DNA from: Juglans regia
Lineage: Eukaryota; Streptophyta; Magnoliopsida; Fagales; Juglandaceae
Length of the DNA stretch: 64,000 nucleotides
Direction: 5' to 3'
Assembly (NCBI RefSeq): GCF_001411555.2
Contig: NC_049911.1
Coordinates: forward strand, 8,988,521-9,052,520
Below the pieces are notes generated by a model, which saw only the letters and a program-made list of their open reading frames with translations, did not search any database and was not told the DNA's origin. Of the stretch, positions 11,673 through 22,367 are shown piece after piece. The position numbers were made by a program, and so were the translations under genes. Position 1 is the stretch's first letter. Each line of letters begins with the position of its first letter.

Positions 11673-12415
11673 AGTGTAGGATTAACGTTTATAATTAAAT
11701 ATGTAACATGTAGCCCAGTTGTAAGGGGATTTTCTCCTCAACCAAAAGGCCCAATTAAGCTCGACCTCGAGCAAAAAGTCATTAACCCGAGCCACTAGGA
11801 GGCTCCTCCGTACACGACCTGTTGGAGGAATGGTGCTGTAAAGGATGAGACTCGTCGATCTGAGGACCCCTCGGATAGTGTCCAGTCCTCGAGTGCCCGC
11901 CCACACAACAGACATGATATACGGGGAACCGTTGATCTACTGGCAGAGAAGGCATGAACGGACCAAAAGAGAGATAGATTGAGAGAAAGAAGTCGGATAA
12001 CCACTTCGCATTAATGACTCACCACCCGGACAACACACCACATTCAATGATGCAGCCACAGAGCCACATCATATTAATGACATCGTCGCAGAGCTACGGC
12101 ACACTTAAAAACGGTGACACAATGAACAGTACGAGGAACACAGACGTCATGGTAGCAGGCACTGTTTGCTCCTCAGGCCTGTAGAACAAATAGCAGATTC
12201 GAGGTACGAAAATATATTTCTGATCCCTAGACTCTCTTATTTATTTACTATACTCTAAGAATATTTACTAACTTTGACATTGGAAGTTAGCTAGCCCCGA
12301 GACCATCATCTCAAAGCCATACTTTTTTCTATCTTGTGTAGGACCTGTTTTTAAAGATCTGAGTTGTCAAAACTTGACTTAAAGGCATGCGAAACACGAC
12401 ATTAACACCAGTTAT
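11673..12415 (+). repeat. Probable solo LTR, Gypsy-like
   Basis: The segment begins TGTAGGATTAACG and ends near GACATTAACA. The 3' part has the typical Gypsy R/U5 pattern: TATTTACTATACTC, then TTTACTAACTTTGACATTGG, then a GC-rich stretch, then TTGTGTAGGACC. There is no internal coding region and no second LTR nearby. The target duplication is not clear, so the edges are approximate. Confidence 0.5.
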
Positions 12416-13066
12416 TTATCCCAATCATTTGTGTCTACATATTAAATATAGTCCATAATTAAAAGTCAGTTAGTTAAGTACGTAAGCAATTAAATTATAG
12501 TTATACCTATTTTATAGTATGCATAATAGTTAGTATGCATGACTAAGTAGTTTTAATGTTTTTATAATCTTATAGTTCAATATAAGTCTATATATTAGAA
12601 GTAGAATTTTCATTAAATTTAATACTTTTTTGTAATTTTATATTCGTATTTATTCAATTTCATTGAAAAATAAATAATTCCTTCTAAGAGGAAGATCAGA
12701 GCTCAAGAGTAATTCAATTCGACTCGAGCACGTTAAAGAGCACGACTAGAGACTAGAAATAAGTTGAATCGGTTCCTACTTATTTGTTTCTTCATTTGAT
12801 CAGGTCTTTATGGGTTTAATGGGGTTGGTTTGGCACTTGGCAGTAACATCAAGCATCAATGAACCTCAGTAAATCTCAATAAATATTAGAAAGAGCAGAT
12901 TACCACATTTAAACCCGAGATATACGCGCCTTTGCAAGCCAGGGCAGCTGGCCTTTAAGATCAAGGCATTAAGGCCTTTACCGTATGCCCCTGAGTAATA
13001 AAAGCCCTGCGGCCCTGCCTGAGAAAAAAAAAAAGAGAGTAATGAAAAGCCCTTATAAAAGTGGTA
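12416..13066. other. Spacer with a short GC-rich, A-tailed segment
   Basis: Positions 12910-13035 are GC-richer (GGCAGCTGGCCTTTAAG, CCCTGCGGCCCTGCC) and end in a run of 11 A, which could be a truncated retroposon. No open frame is convincing. Confidence 0.35.
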
Positions 13067-14320
13067 TTAAAAGGTTTCAAAGGAAATAAATGACCCTAAA
13101 ATATAGTACGAGGCCTGCCTCAAAAGTTAGTGACTTTTAACGAGTACAGTAAAATGTCATGAGTTCTTGCTCCAATTTTAAGATTTAGAGAAACGAGAAA
13201 TGTAGATATATAAATTAGATTCTATAGAATTATAGCTTTTTTTAGTAAAATTTATCTAATATATTAAATGTTGAATAAATATAAATATATATCACTGTAG
13301 GCGTATAGTTAAGATAAAAACTCTAATGAATGCAATTTCCGCAAAGGAAGTGAATTTAATAACCAAATGAAAGTTTATTTTATTTATAATTGATTTGCTA
13401 AATAAGTTTAAAAACTAAATTTTTTATAAATCAAATCTCCTCATGTAAGGGTCTAGATTTGCATTTATCCTTATCAAGGAGTTAGCCGAAGTGGTGAGAT
13501 GGATGCAAATAATCACCAAAGGCCTTTAGCCTGATTGGTATAATTTCTGTCTCCAAAATGAAGGTTTAGAATTCAAAATCCCTCTCACCAAATATATATA
13601 AAAAAAAAAAAAAAATTCATCCACACTGACCTACAAATAAATTAACTTAGAGGAATTTGTATCAAGAGAACCGTATAAAGAATTTAATCACCTGATCCAT
13701 TAAAGTATTGCATGGCAGATGCAAAACCTGCATGGTATTAGTATCCCAGCAACGAGCCATAACCACTTTGAAGTCTGATGAGAGCCTTAAATTAGCAAGC
13801 AAGGCTGCATGCTGCAAGCTCATCCTCAGCTGTCCTGATAATGACAAGATTACACTGGCAGGGCCTCTGATCAATGAATAAGCAACCAGAAAATAAATGA
13901 TCATGCCTTGTTTTTCAACAGTCATTAACTAGAATGGTCCACCCCTAGCTAGCAAGGAACCTGGCTTAATCAGAACAATTAGAACCAACATGGTTTATGC
14001 TATATATATGACCCCCCATGCATCCTTTTCCTTGTGCATTCATTGATTACTAATTAGTATTTGTATCATTTTATAATGTTTTAAGAGTAGTGCCAGATCT
14101 TGATGTGGCAAAATCCCAACCATTTTGTTTAAAAACAGTATTTGAAAATTTAAGGGATGTTCATCATGTAGTTGGTGAAGTTGATGGATACTCAAAAAGT
14201 CTATGCAATATGAACTATATAAGTACAAGAGAAATCTTGTTTTAAAATGCTTTTGTTTCACCATATCTAATCGCCCTAAATGAACTTTGTACTTATTTAG
14301 GGGGACTCTTAAATATATAA
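13067..14320. repeat. Repeat unit A, copy 1 (A1)
   Basis: The block is colinear with 16980-18262 at high identity, starting at TTAAAAGGTTTCAAAGG and fading near CTTATTTAGGGG. It contains a tRNA-like A-tailed segment at about 13515-13610. It also holds an open frame on the minus strand (13662-13925: RGPASVILSLSGQLRMSLQH) that is preserved in A2 over most of its length. No known domain is recognised. The open frame could be chance in a recent duplication. Confidence 0.9.
13515..13610 (+). repeat. SINE-like, tRNA-derived segment in A1
   Basis: A box-A-like TTAGCCTGATTGGTATA is followed about 40 bases later by a box-B-like stretch. In the A2 copy (17450-17560) box B reads GAGTTCGAAATTCC, close to the tRNA consensus GGTTCGANTCC. 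A poly(A)-rich tail follows in both copies. There is no acceptor-stem pairing of an intact tRNA. Confidence 0.45.
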
Positions 14321-14612
14321 AATGTTGGGAAGTTTTTTTTATAAATAGTATAGAAATATTGGAGGAGAGATGAAAGTTTTATAGGTTTTTGTGAAAATAT
14401 GGATGCTACCTTAAAATATATCTTCCCCACCATTCTATATATGCACTGATTCATTTTACCAGCACATCTTAATTGAAACATTTTTATAGTTTTTTTTGTA
14501 GTAAATATGGTTAACTGTTCTTTATGTTTAATTTTAGGGATTTACTATGCATCAACTACTATTCAGTCTCACACCCCCCACACCTTTATTTTTTTCATAG
14601 GGTGTGTGAGTG
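14321..14612. other. Spacer present only between A1 and B1
   Basis: About 290 bp of AT-rich sequence joins A1 to B1 and has no counterpart between A2 and B2, where the 6.8-kb insert sits. No gene is seen. Confidence 0.55.
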
Positions 14613-16951
14613 TTATATTTATAAGAGTTATTTTATTATCAAGCAGGTTTGTAAAGTACACTATCAATATCACTTAAATCGTAAGATTTGATTTATAAGA
14701 TTCAAATTTTAAAATTTCTCTTCTAAATCAAATTATACTATGTAAGTACTTTACTATGTGTGCTCTACATACCAACACTGACTTGAAAATGGAGTTTTTC
14801 TATCTGTAATATGAGCTACGTACTTAAAATATGTCACCTCAGTACATATATTACTTAAGATGACAAAATTTAAGATGAAAAGTAACATTAATGTTACAAC
14901 TTTATAAACATTGAAAGCTTAGGTAGAGAAGAAGAAAAAAATAGTTATGAAAAACAAACACAACATATATTACAACCTTATAAAGTCTTATTCAAGTGAA
15001 ACAAATTAGAAATGACAGCCTTCATTGGCAACGAGAGCATGCAGGCAAGCTCATCCTCTGGTCTGGTGATCATGTAAATGGTACAGTTTTAAAGTCAAGG
15101 AATAAACTAGCACTGAGAAGTACATGACATAATCATCCTTAATTTTTCAACAATTTCACAAATGGTCCTTAATTAATTCCCTCGTAGCCCTATATATATA
15201 GAATAACTAGAGAAAAGCTAGAATTTGACATGTCACGCATGAGTCATTATAGCAAGACTATGTATGTGGTATGTCCCAATCATTTGTGTCTTGCAAAAGG
15301 GACCTTTTTTGGGGTTGGTTAATTGTATCCACCTTTTTAAAGTTGATGAGATTTCGACCTTAATAATCACTAAAATCAGCCCCTAAACATATTTAAAAAC
15401 TGTCCAAATTTGGCGCCAATATTCACCAAATTGTATTATAAGTCCTATCTTTGTATTATTCCAATGGCTGATTTGGTTACACAAAACTAAACTATCTTAT
15501 CTCATCTTATCTAATCATTACAAATTTTTCGAATCTAAAAAATAAAAATTATATTAAAAAATTATATTATAACAATATTTTTTTCAACTTTCAATAAAAT
15601 ATTTCATCTCATCTCATCTGCTTAACCAAACGAGGCCTATAGTTGGGTCTTGTAATTGGTGGAAGTTCATAGATCTTCAAAGTTTATGTAAATATGCACA
15701 TAAAAGATCTTGTTCTAAAAGGCTCTTGTTTCACCTTCTTTAATTGGATTCACCCTATTGATTTCACTAAAATAGGCTTACAACTGCGTTCAGAACTCTA
15801 GCTTCTGACTTGAAGTTGAAGTCAATTTTGAGCTTGAACTTTGAGTTAGAGCTAATTTCAGCTTGCATGATCTCTCCATATGCATGTTGTCAAGATAGTC
15901 AATGTCACTATAGACTAGATGGAGATAAATAATGAGATGGCTACTAGAAAGGACTGCTCCATTGAGCTGCCCTTTGCCAAGGCCAAGACTCGAAAGCTTG
16001 CAGCACTCTGATCCATAGAAGCAATCTTCAACAAGTTAAGGACTTGCGCATGCACCGCCGCAAGTAAAACCTAGAAGCTTAATTTGTGAGAGCTAGCTAG
16101 CTAGCTCGTACATGAAGGAGATTTGGAAGTCATATCATGCATGCAAAGCTTTTATTGGCAATTCTTCCCCATCATTCCATGCATGAGCTAGCCCATGATC
16201 TTGCGAGCAAATCCTATCATTTGTGCAGTACAAATTCCGGTCCGCACGAGTTGACGAAACGAATCATGAGAAGCATTTTGATCATTTTCTTGCGCTCACT
16301 CTTTGTCCTTTGGTTCTATAGTGGAAAGAGTTTCCCAACCCCTTTTTGTTTTTAGATCTATGCATGCATGCACTCCCTTATTTAAAAGTTGTAATCTAGA
16401 CCTCAATAGTCAATAAATCACCAACTTAATATAGTACAGTACTATTCAAATCTGTCGACATTTAGCGCCAAAGGAGTGAAACGGTTCAAGTTTTTACTAT
16501 AAGAAAAATAAATATTTATGACAGATTATTTATAATGATAATAATTAATTACGGTAAAAATAGATTATTTTTAACAAAAAAAAAATCATTTTTATAAAAA
16601 ATATTACCATCCCATCAATTGATACTTATTTGGGGTTTGTATGTGCTCTTTTTTGCTGTTTTGCTAAGGATTAATAAAGCTGATTGCGTCGGTTAACCGA
16701 CAAAAAGAAATTTGGATTTCCAAAAGGCTAGTAAGGATTATTGTAAATGTCAGTTCGCGTGCACGTTTTTTTATTAGGGGGGGGTGGTTTGTTTGATACT
16801 CTTTGATTTGAGTGTTGTTTTTATTACTGCAAGGCTGTGTGTGTTGTGGGTGGTGGTTGGTGGGCAAGAAGATGGTCTTGGCTATGATTTCTATAGGGCC
16901 AACGTGTTGCTGTGTTAAATCTGGTTTTCGTGACATTAATTTATTCTAATT
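14613..16951. repeat. Repeat unit B, copy 1 (B1)
   Basis: The block is colinear with 25097-27467 for about 2.3 kb with small indels, from AAGAGTTATTTTATTA to CTGGTTTTCGT. It includes a MITE at 15478-15640, an E2F-like TTTGGCGCC at 15409 and a (GCTA)n run near 16085. The short open frame at 16137 differs from its B2 counterpart by 4-bp and 14-bp indels, so it is unlikely to code for protein. Confidence 0.9.
15478..15640. repeat. MITE inside B1 (copy inside B2 at 25977-26133)
   Basis: The ends are inverted: TTGGTTACACAAAACTAAAC with TATCTCATC on the left, and CATCTCATCTGCTTAACCAAACGAGG on the right. The interior is AT-rich. It is shared by both B copies, so it was inserted before the duplication. 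Confidence 0.65.
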
Positions 16952-16979
16952 CAACTCATTTGATTAATAAAGTTCAATT

Positions 16980-18262
16980 TTAAAAGGTTTCAAAGGAAAT
17001 AAATGACCCTAAAATATAGTACGAGGCCTGCCCCAAAAGTTAGTGACTTTTAACGAGTACAGTAAAATGTCATGAGTCCTTGCTCCAATTTTAAGATTTT
17101 GAGAAACGAGAAATGTAGATATATAAAGTAGATTCTATAGAATTATAGCTTTTTTTAGTAAAATTTATCTAATATATTAAATGTTGAATATATATTGTGA
17201 GATCCAATAAATATAAATATATATCACTGTAGGCGTATAGCTTAGATAAAAACTCTAATGAATGCAATTTCCGCAAAGGAAGTGAATTTAATAACCAAAT
17301 GAAAGTTTATTTTATTTATAATTGATTTGCTAAATAAGTTTAAAAACTAAATTTTATATAAATCAAATCTCCTTGTGTAATGGTCTAGATGTGCAGTTTT
17401 CCTTCTCAAGGGTTAGCCGAAGTGGTGAGGTGGATGCAAATAATCGCCAAAGGCCTTTAGCCTGATTGGTATAATTTCTGCCTCCAAAATGAAGGTTTAG
17501 AGTTCGAAATTCCTCTCTCTAAATGCATAAAAAAAAATAAAAAATAAAAAAATCCTACATGCCGACTTACGAATAAATTAACTTAGAGGAATTTGTATCA
17601 AGAGAACCGTATAAAGAATTTAATCACCTGATCCATTAAAGTATTGCATGGCAGAAGCAAAACCTGCATAGTATTAGTATCCCAGCAACGAGCCATAACC
17701 ACTTTGAAGTTTGATGAGAGCCTTAAATTAGCAAGCAAGGCTGCATGCTGCAAGCTCATCCTCAGCTGTCCTGATAATGACAAGATTACACTGGCAGGGC
17801 CTCTGATGAATGAATGAATAAGCAACCAGAAAATAAATGGTCATGCCTTGTTTTTCAACAGAGTCATTAACTAGAATGGTCCACCCCTAGCTAGATAGGA
17901 ACCTGGCTTAATCAGAACAATTAGAACCAACATGGTTTATGCTATATATATGACCCCATGTATCATTTTCCTTGTGCATTCATTAATTACTAATTAGTAT
18001 TTGTATCATTTTATAATGTTTTAAGAGTAGTGCCAGATCTTGATGTGGCAAAATCCCAACCATTTTGTTTAAAAACAGTAGTTGAAAATTTAAGGGATGT
18101 TCATCATGTAGTTGGTGAAGTTGATGGATACTCAAAAAGTCTATGCAATATGAACTATGTACAAGAGAAATCTTGTTTTAAAATGATTTTTGTTTCACCA
18201 TATCGAATCGCCCTAAATGAGTTTTGTGTAACTTATTTAGGGGATGCTTAAATAAGTAAAAA
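16980..18262. repeat. Repeat unit A, copy 2 (A2)
   Basis: The unit matches 13067-14320 and follows B1 after only about 30 bases. It carries a roughly 20-bp extra segment (about 17195-17215) absent from A1. On the plus strand an open frame of 73 codons (18030-18251, MPDLDVAKSQPFCLKTV) is interrupted in A1, arguing against a coding role. Confidence 0.9.
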
Positions 18263-20288
18263 GAAAACGCTTGTTGCAGGCGATCTGCGCAGGCGATTGC
18301 GCACCACCTATCCAACGTGGCCAATGAAACGGTGTGGTTTAGATAAGTTTAATGAAACGAACCGTTAAGGCTGAAGGAATTGGGCGAGAATGAATTTAAG
18401 TTAAAAGTGTTGTCAAAACGGTGAGTTTTGTAGCTATAGGCACCTTCTTCTTCTCTGGTTTGAGCCCCGAAGTGCCCTTCTCTCTTCTCTGGTTTGAGCT
18501 CCGATGCACAGCAGTCTGCTTCTCTTCTCCAGGCCGTCGGTTCTCTTCTCTCTTCAAGCCGCGAAAGCTCCCATTTTTCATGCCTAATCTCTTCTCTGGT
18601 TTAACCCTCATTTTTTGGTCCGAGCCCTAATATTCTCCGTGTGACTTCGTTGCGCCTCTTCCCCACGAACACAGCTACGGCCACCGGTTCTCTCTCTCTC
18701 TCTCTGTAACAAATAAATGCAGTTGATTAATTTTGTGTTGTGCATATATTTTTATTTTGTGGTTCTGAATTTAGGTTGAGTTTAGGTTTTTACATTCTCT
18801 ATTAATAAAAAGGGTAAGAATCTATTGTTTGAAACCTAAGCTTCCGAGTTCTTAGGTAATAAAATTCAGGAGAAAAAGATATGAAAAAAAAATGTTGTTG
18901 GTTGGTTTATTGAGGGAAAATTTATATTAATTTTGAATTCTTGTTTTTGGTTTGTTGAGCATGCTTAAGGAAAGAGCATTTGACCAACAAGGTTCCTCCA
19001 AGCTGTCATTCATTTTACAGATGCTACCTTCTAAAGTGGCACACAATGTAAATGCGTGAGTGGAGTACTCTCAGATGCCTTGGATTTATTTGAGATTGAT
19101 TGCTGAGTTAACTCTTTTTTATTTATAAGGCTTTAAAAGATTTTAAAAAGTGGGGTTGATAGATAGAAAGCCTACAGATGAGTCGTGCATTTATGTGGAA
19201 CTCCCATATGATCATGCCCCTTTCTGACTCTGTGTGTGTGTGTGAGTGAGAGAGAGAGAGAGAGAGTTGTGTGCTTAACAATCCAAAATCCTGACCAGAA
19301 GTTCTTAATGTTTCAAGTTTTCAACCATATTAGGCCAAGCCCCCCCCCCCCAAAACTGTTCCTTGACAGAAATTCACAAATACTTCCAAATTCTTTTCTT
19401 TCCACCAACAGAATGTTTATCATCATGTTATAATGTTTTTATCAAACAGAAATTAAAGCACCTGACAAAGTAAAACCTACAGAATAAAACCAAAAATTTG
19501 CCCCACTTTCTCATCTTAAATAGGAATGGTATTCTTTTCTTTGTGGGTTTAACTGTATGCATATATTCTGCTATCAGATGGCAATCTAAATGGTAAGAGT
19601 AAACATGTTGATGCGTGTGATATGCTTGTACATGGAGGACAAGCATATTTTCTTTTATTTGATCCAATGGTTGTTCTCTGTAGGAACTTTCAGACTTGGT
19701 ATAGGTATACTCAAGGTCCTCAACTTGTGTTGCAGTGAATCACATGTGTAGGGCAAGTAGAAACAAAATAGAGAGGAAAAAGTGCAGCTAATTAAGATAT
19801 CATATATAAAGTGATTGTTTTGTCGTGTGCATGCAAATTGGTAACTTGCAAAGTTTTGGTAATATAGAATTAAGCTATTATTCAAAGTTTTGCAAAGTTT
19901 TTGTAATGTGCAAAGTTTTGGTAAACTTATAGAAGAGTAGTGATATCTTGTGTTAATAGATTCCGCTTCACATGCACCATGCTGCATCAAACTCTGATTT
20001 TAATTGCCTTATGTTCTCCATTTTTTTTTTCCTTTCCAAAGCAAAGTTAGGCCTTATGAGCATGTGCACATACGTTTGGGAGTGCATGTGCATGTTTTGT
20101 TCAGCAGAAAATTTAGAAACAGGAGCAGCATGGTATCATATATAAAGTGCAGCTATCAAGTTGGGCTCTTTTCATTATATCTTATCTACTTGATTGTCTC
20201 TATTATTTTGCTTGTGATATGCAAAGTTTTGGTAATGTGCACAGTTTTTGTATTCTTTGGTTGATTTGTTGAAATTGTCTTCATTAGG
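18263..20288 (+). other. Leader region of the GRF zinc-finger remnant; start of the 6.8-kb insert
   Basis: After A2 ends the sequence becomes GC-richer, with four echoes of CTTCTCTGGTTTGAGC between 18445 and 18605 and a CT run at 18690-18715, like a plant 5' UTR. The following 1.5 kb is intron-like (AT-rich, no coding), with a GT/GA microsatellite at 19230-19266. It ends at TTCATTAG just before the GRF start codon. A leader exon plus a long 5' intron is a reasonable reading. Confidence 0.45.
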
Positions 20289-20775
20289 ATGTCATCCTCA
20301 GCTTCTTCATGGATTTCGACGAACAACCCAATGTGCATTTGTGGGAAGCCCGCAAAACTTAAAACATCGAATACGCCAAAAAATCTGGGCCGATCATGTT
20401 TTGGGTGTCCAAACTACAATACAGCGGTAGAAATGTTTTAGTATAACTTTGACGTGCATTTGAGTTTCTACAAAACTTTGATATTTTACGTTTTTTCTTT
20501 ATAATTAGAGATTACCACACTGCAACTATTTCAAATGGGCAAATCACAGTGAGAAAAGAGAAAAAAAACTTATGAAGATATAAATTGAGTTGTTAAGGAA
20601 TAAGAAAGAGCTTCGAAGAAGAGATGAAAAGATTGTGAAGTATAAGTTGGGAATCCACAATGACCAACTTGATATTCAAAGGCAACAAGCAGACATCAGG
20701 CGTGAACGCACACTAATTCGTGTCTGTTGGATTATTTTTATATTAATTTCATTGTATTGTGTCTGTAAACAATGA
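20289..20775 (+). pseudogene. GRF-type zinc-finger protein with coiled coil and C-terminal membrane segment, disrupted
   Basis: Exon 1 (20289-20426) starts ATG with MSSSASSW and encodes the first part of a GRF zinc finger: CICGKPAKLKTSNTPKNLGR, then CFGCPNY. Exon 2 starts near 20509 after TTAG and reads LPHCNYFKWANHSEKRE, completing the finger. It then gives a charged helix (KKELRRRDEKIVKYKLG) and ends in a hydrophobic stretch (CWIIFILISLYCVC). GRF fingers are found in nucleic-acid-related proteins, and this small GRF/coiled-coil/membrane form is common in plants with no known function. An in-frame TAA at 20581-20583 breaks the second exon between two regions of continuous family-like sequence. 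A second locus of the same design lies at 37986-38456. Confidence 0.65.
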
Positions 20776-21099
20776 AACCATATTACTAGATGGAACTTTG
20801 TATATACTTTTGTAGTCTTTGTTGTGTATAACCTTAAGCAACTAGTTGAGAAATTGAGATGTAAACGATGCATCAACATCAATGTTCTTGTATATAACTT
20901 ATCTATGTATGAAGTTGGGAAGTGTGATATTGGCGTTATTTGTTCCCATGAAAGTATATACAAACAGGTTGATACCAGATATTGTCCTAATATATCAGTA
21001 GATATCAGTGTACAGATCATGGCTCATTGGTTGGCAAAAAGAAACATGTTGAGGGAAAATTTAGTTGATTGGCATATTCTTGTGAAAACCTGTGTAAAA
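20776..21099. other. Probable 3' flank of the GRF remnant
   Basis: The AT-rich sequence after the stop contains a 103-codon open frame (from 20824) with no recognisable domain. It is most likely untranslated or chance. Confidence 0.4.
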
Positions 21100-22110
21100 T
21101 TGAGTTGTAACAAGGGTTCAAGCGGTGTAACATGAAAAAGATTGAAGTGTGCTCAACACTGCTCGACTGGCTCTCGAGCGGAACCTTCCAGAGAGGTTCG
21201 CTCGATGTGCGCTCGACTCAGTGCTCAAGTGGAACCCATACAGAGAGGTTCGCTGGAAGTGCGCTCGATGTGGCGCTCGATCAGAACTCTTCTAGAGAGG
21301 TTCACTCGATGTGCGGAACCCATACAGAGAGGTTCGCTTGAAATGCGCTCGACGTAACGCTCGAGTAGAACTCTTCCAGAGAGGTTTGCTCGACTTGCGC
21401 TCGACATCTCGCTTGAGCTAATGTTCAAGACAACGTGCGCTCGACACCTCGCTCGAGCCAATATTCAAGACAACTTAAAATTCAGGATTTTGAGTGCCGT
21501 GATTTGTTAAGACTATATATAGAACATCTTATTTCTGTTTTTTGGTGTGGAGAAACGGAGCGAAAACCCTAAATGCTTCAAGAGCCGTAGAGAGAAACAT
21601 TTCCTCACCTTGTGAATCTCTCTTGGAAAAACACATCTCCACCACACAACACTCAAGATCAAATCTTATTCAAAGTCCATTGAAGTGGACGTGTTGATTG
21701 TCCGGAAGGTTTCTGGAGCTGCTGTTGATGTAGAGATCGAGAGGTTCTCGTGGGAAGCTATAGAAGGTCGGAGTTCCGACACTACATGCGTGTAGAGATC
21801 GAGTGGGTCACTTGTGGTGTTGCAAGTCAAGTTTAAAAACTACAAAGGTTTTGTGAGTGTCTCTATATTAGTTGTAACAAACTTTTTTTCTATAGTGGAT
21901 TTTAAATGGTGGCTTACACTTAGAGTGGTTTTAGAATTTGAAGACGTTCTTCGAATGAGTTTCCACTTCGTGACCAAATCTCTGTGTTGATTATTTGTAT
22001 GATTTGTTTCATCTTTTAATTGCTTACTTGTCTTATATTTTATTGGACCAGAAAATTTGAACTGCACCTATTCACCCTCCCTCTAGCTGTTTTATGTGAT
22101 AGAACCACTG
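21100..22110 (+). repeat. Probable solo LTR with internal minisatellite
   Basis: The organisation is LTR-like: a GC-rich repeated upstream part (21180-21473), then TATATATAGAACATC (a TATA box at about 21512), a leader with AAACCCTAAATGC, and a 3' end CACCTATTCACCCTCCCTCTAG, a sequence common near the end of plant Copia LTRs. No retroelement coding region flanks it. It lies between the 3' sides of two convergent pseudogenes. The exact ends and target duplication are not resolved. Confidence 0.45.
21180..21473. repeat. 53-bp minisatellite rich in GCTCGA
   Basis: Five to six tandem units of about 53 bp, one truncated to about 31 bp, carry the core CAGAGAGGTTCGCTCGA followed by TGCGCTCGA. Two unit types alternate, one with GGAACCCATACAGAG and one with GAACTCTTCCAGAG, which suggests a higher-order dimer. 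Confidence 0.85.
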
Positions 22111-22367
22111 ATTTTTCAAAACCAAACAACTATTCACAAATTATATGAAAAATTCCACAACTCTGTAGCATAACTTCAAGTCCTTGAATACACTTTAACA
22201 AAATATAACTTCATTGGTGTCCCTGATTTCACTTTAATAATATATAACTTCATCATTATATACAATATTTCATTGCATATGCATGTAACATACCACCTAC
22301 TTCTGCATGTTCCAATTAACATGTACAACTCAAAATCTCAACCTCCCATAATTACACCAAATGAGTC

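Noticed and set aside
13770..13820. Small hairpin (GATGAG...CTCATC, AGCCTT...AAGGCT) considered as a microRNA precursor
   Set aside because: The stem is short and bulged, and no known plant miRNA sequence is present.
16137..16355. Open frame beginning MHAKLLLAILPHHSMHE in B1 and B2
   Set aside because: The two copies differ by 4-bp and 14-bp indels that change the frame, so it is not conserved as protein.
18030..18251. 73-codon open frame in A2
   Set aside because: The A1 counterpart is interrupted, and no domain is recognised.
20824..21135. 103-codon open frame after the GRF remnant
   Set aside because: No domain, no splice context, and the position suits a 3' UTR.
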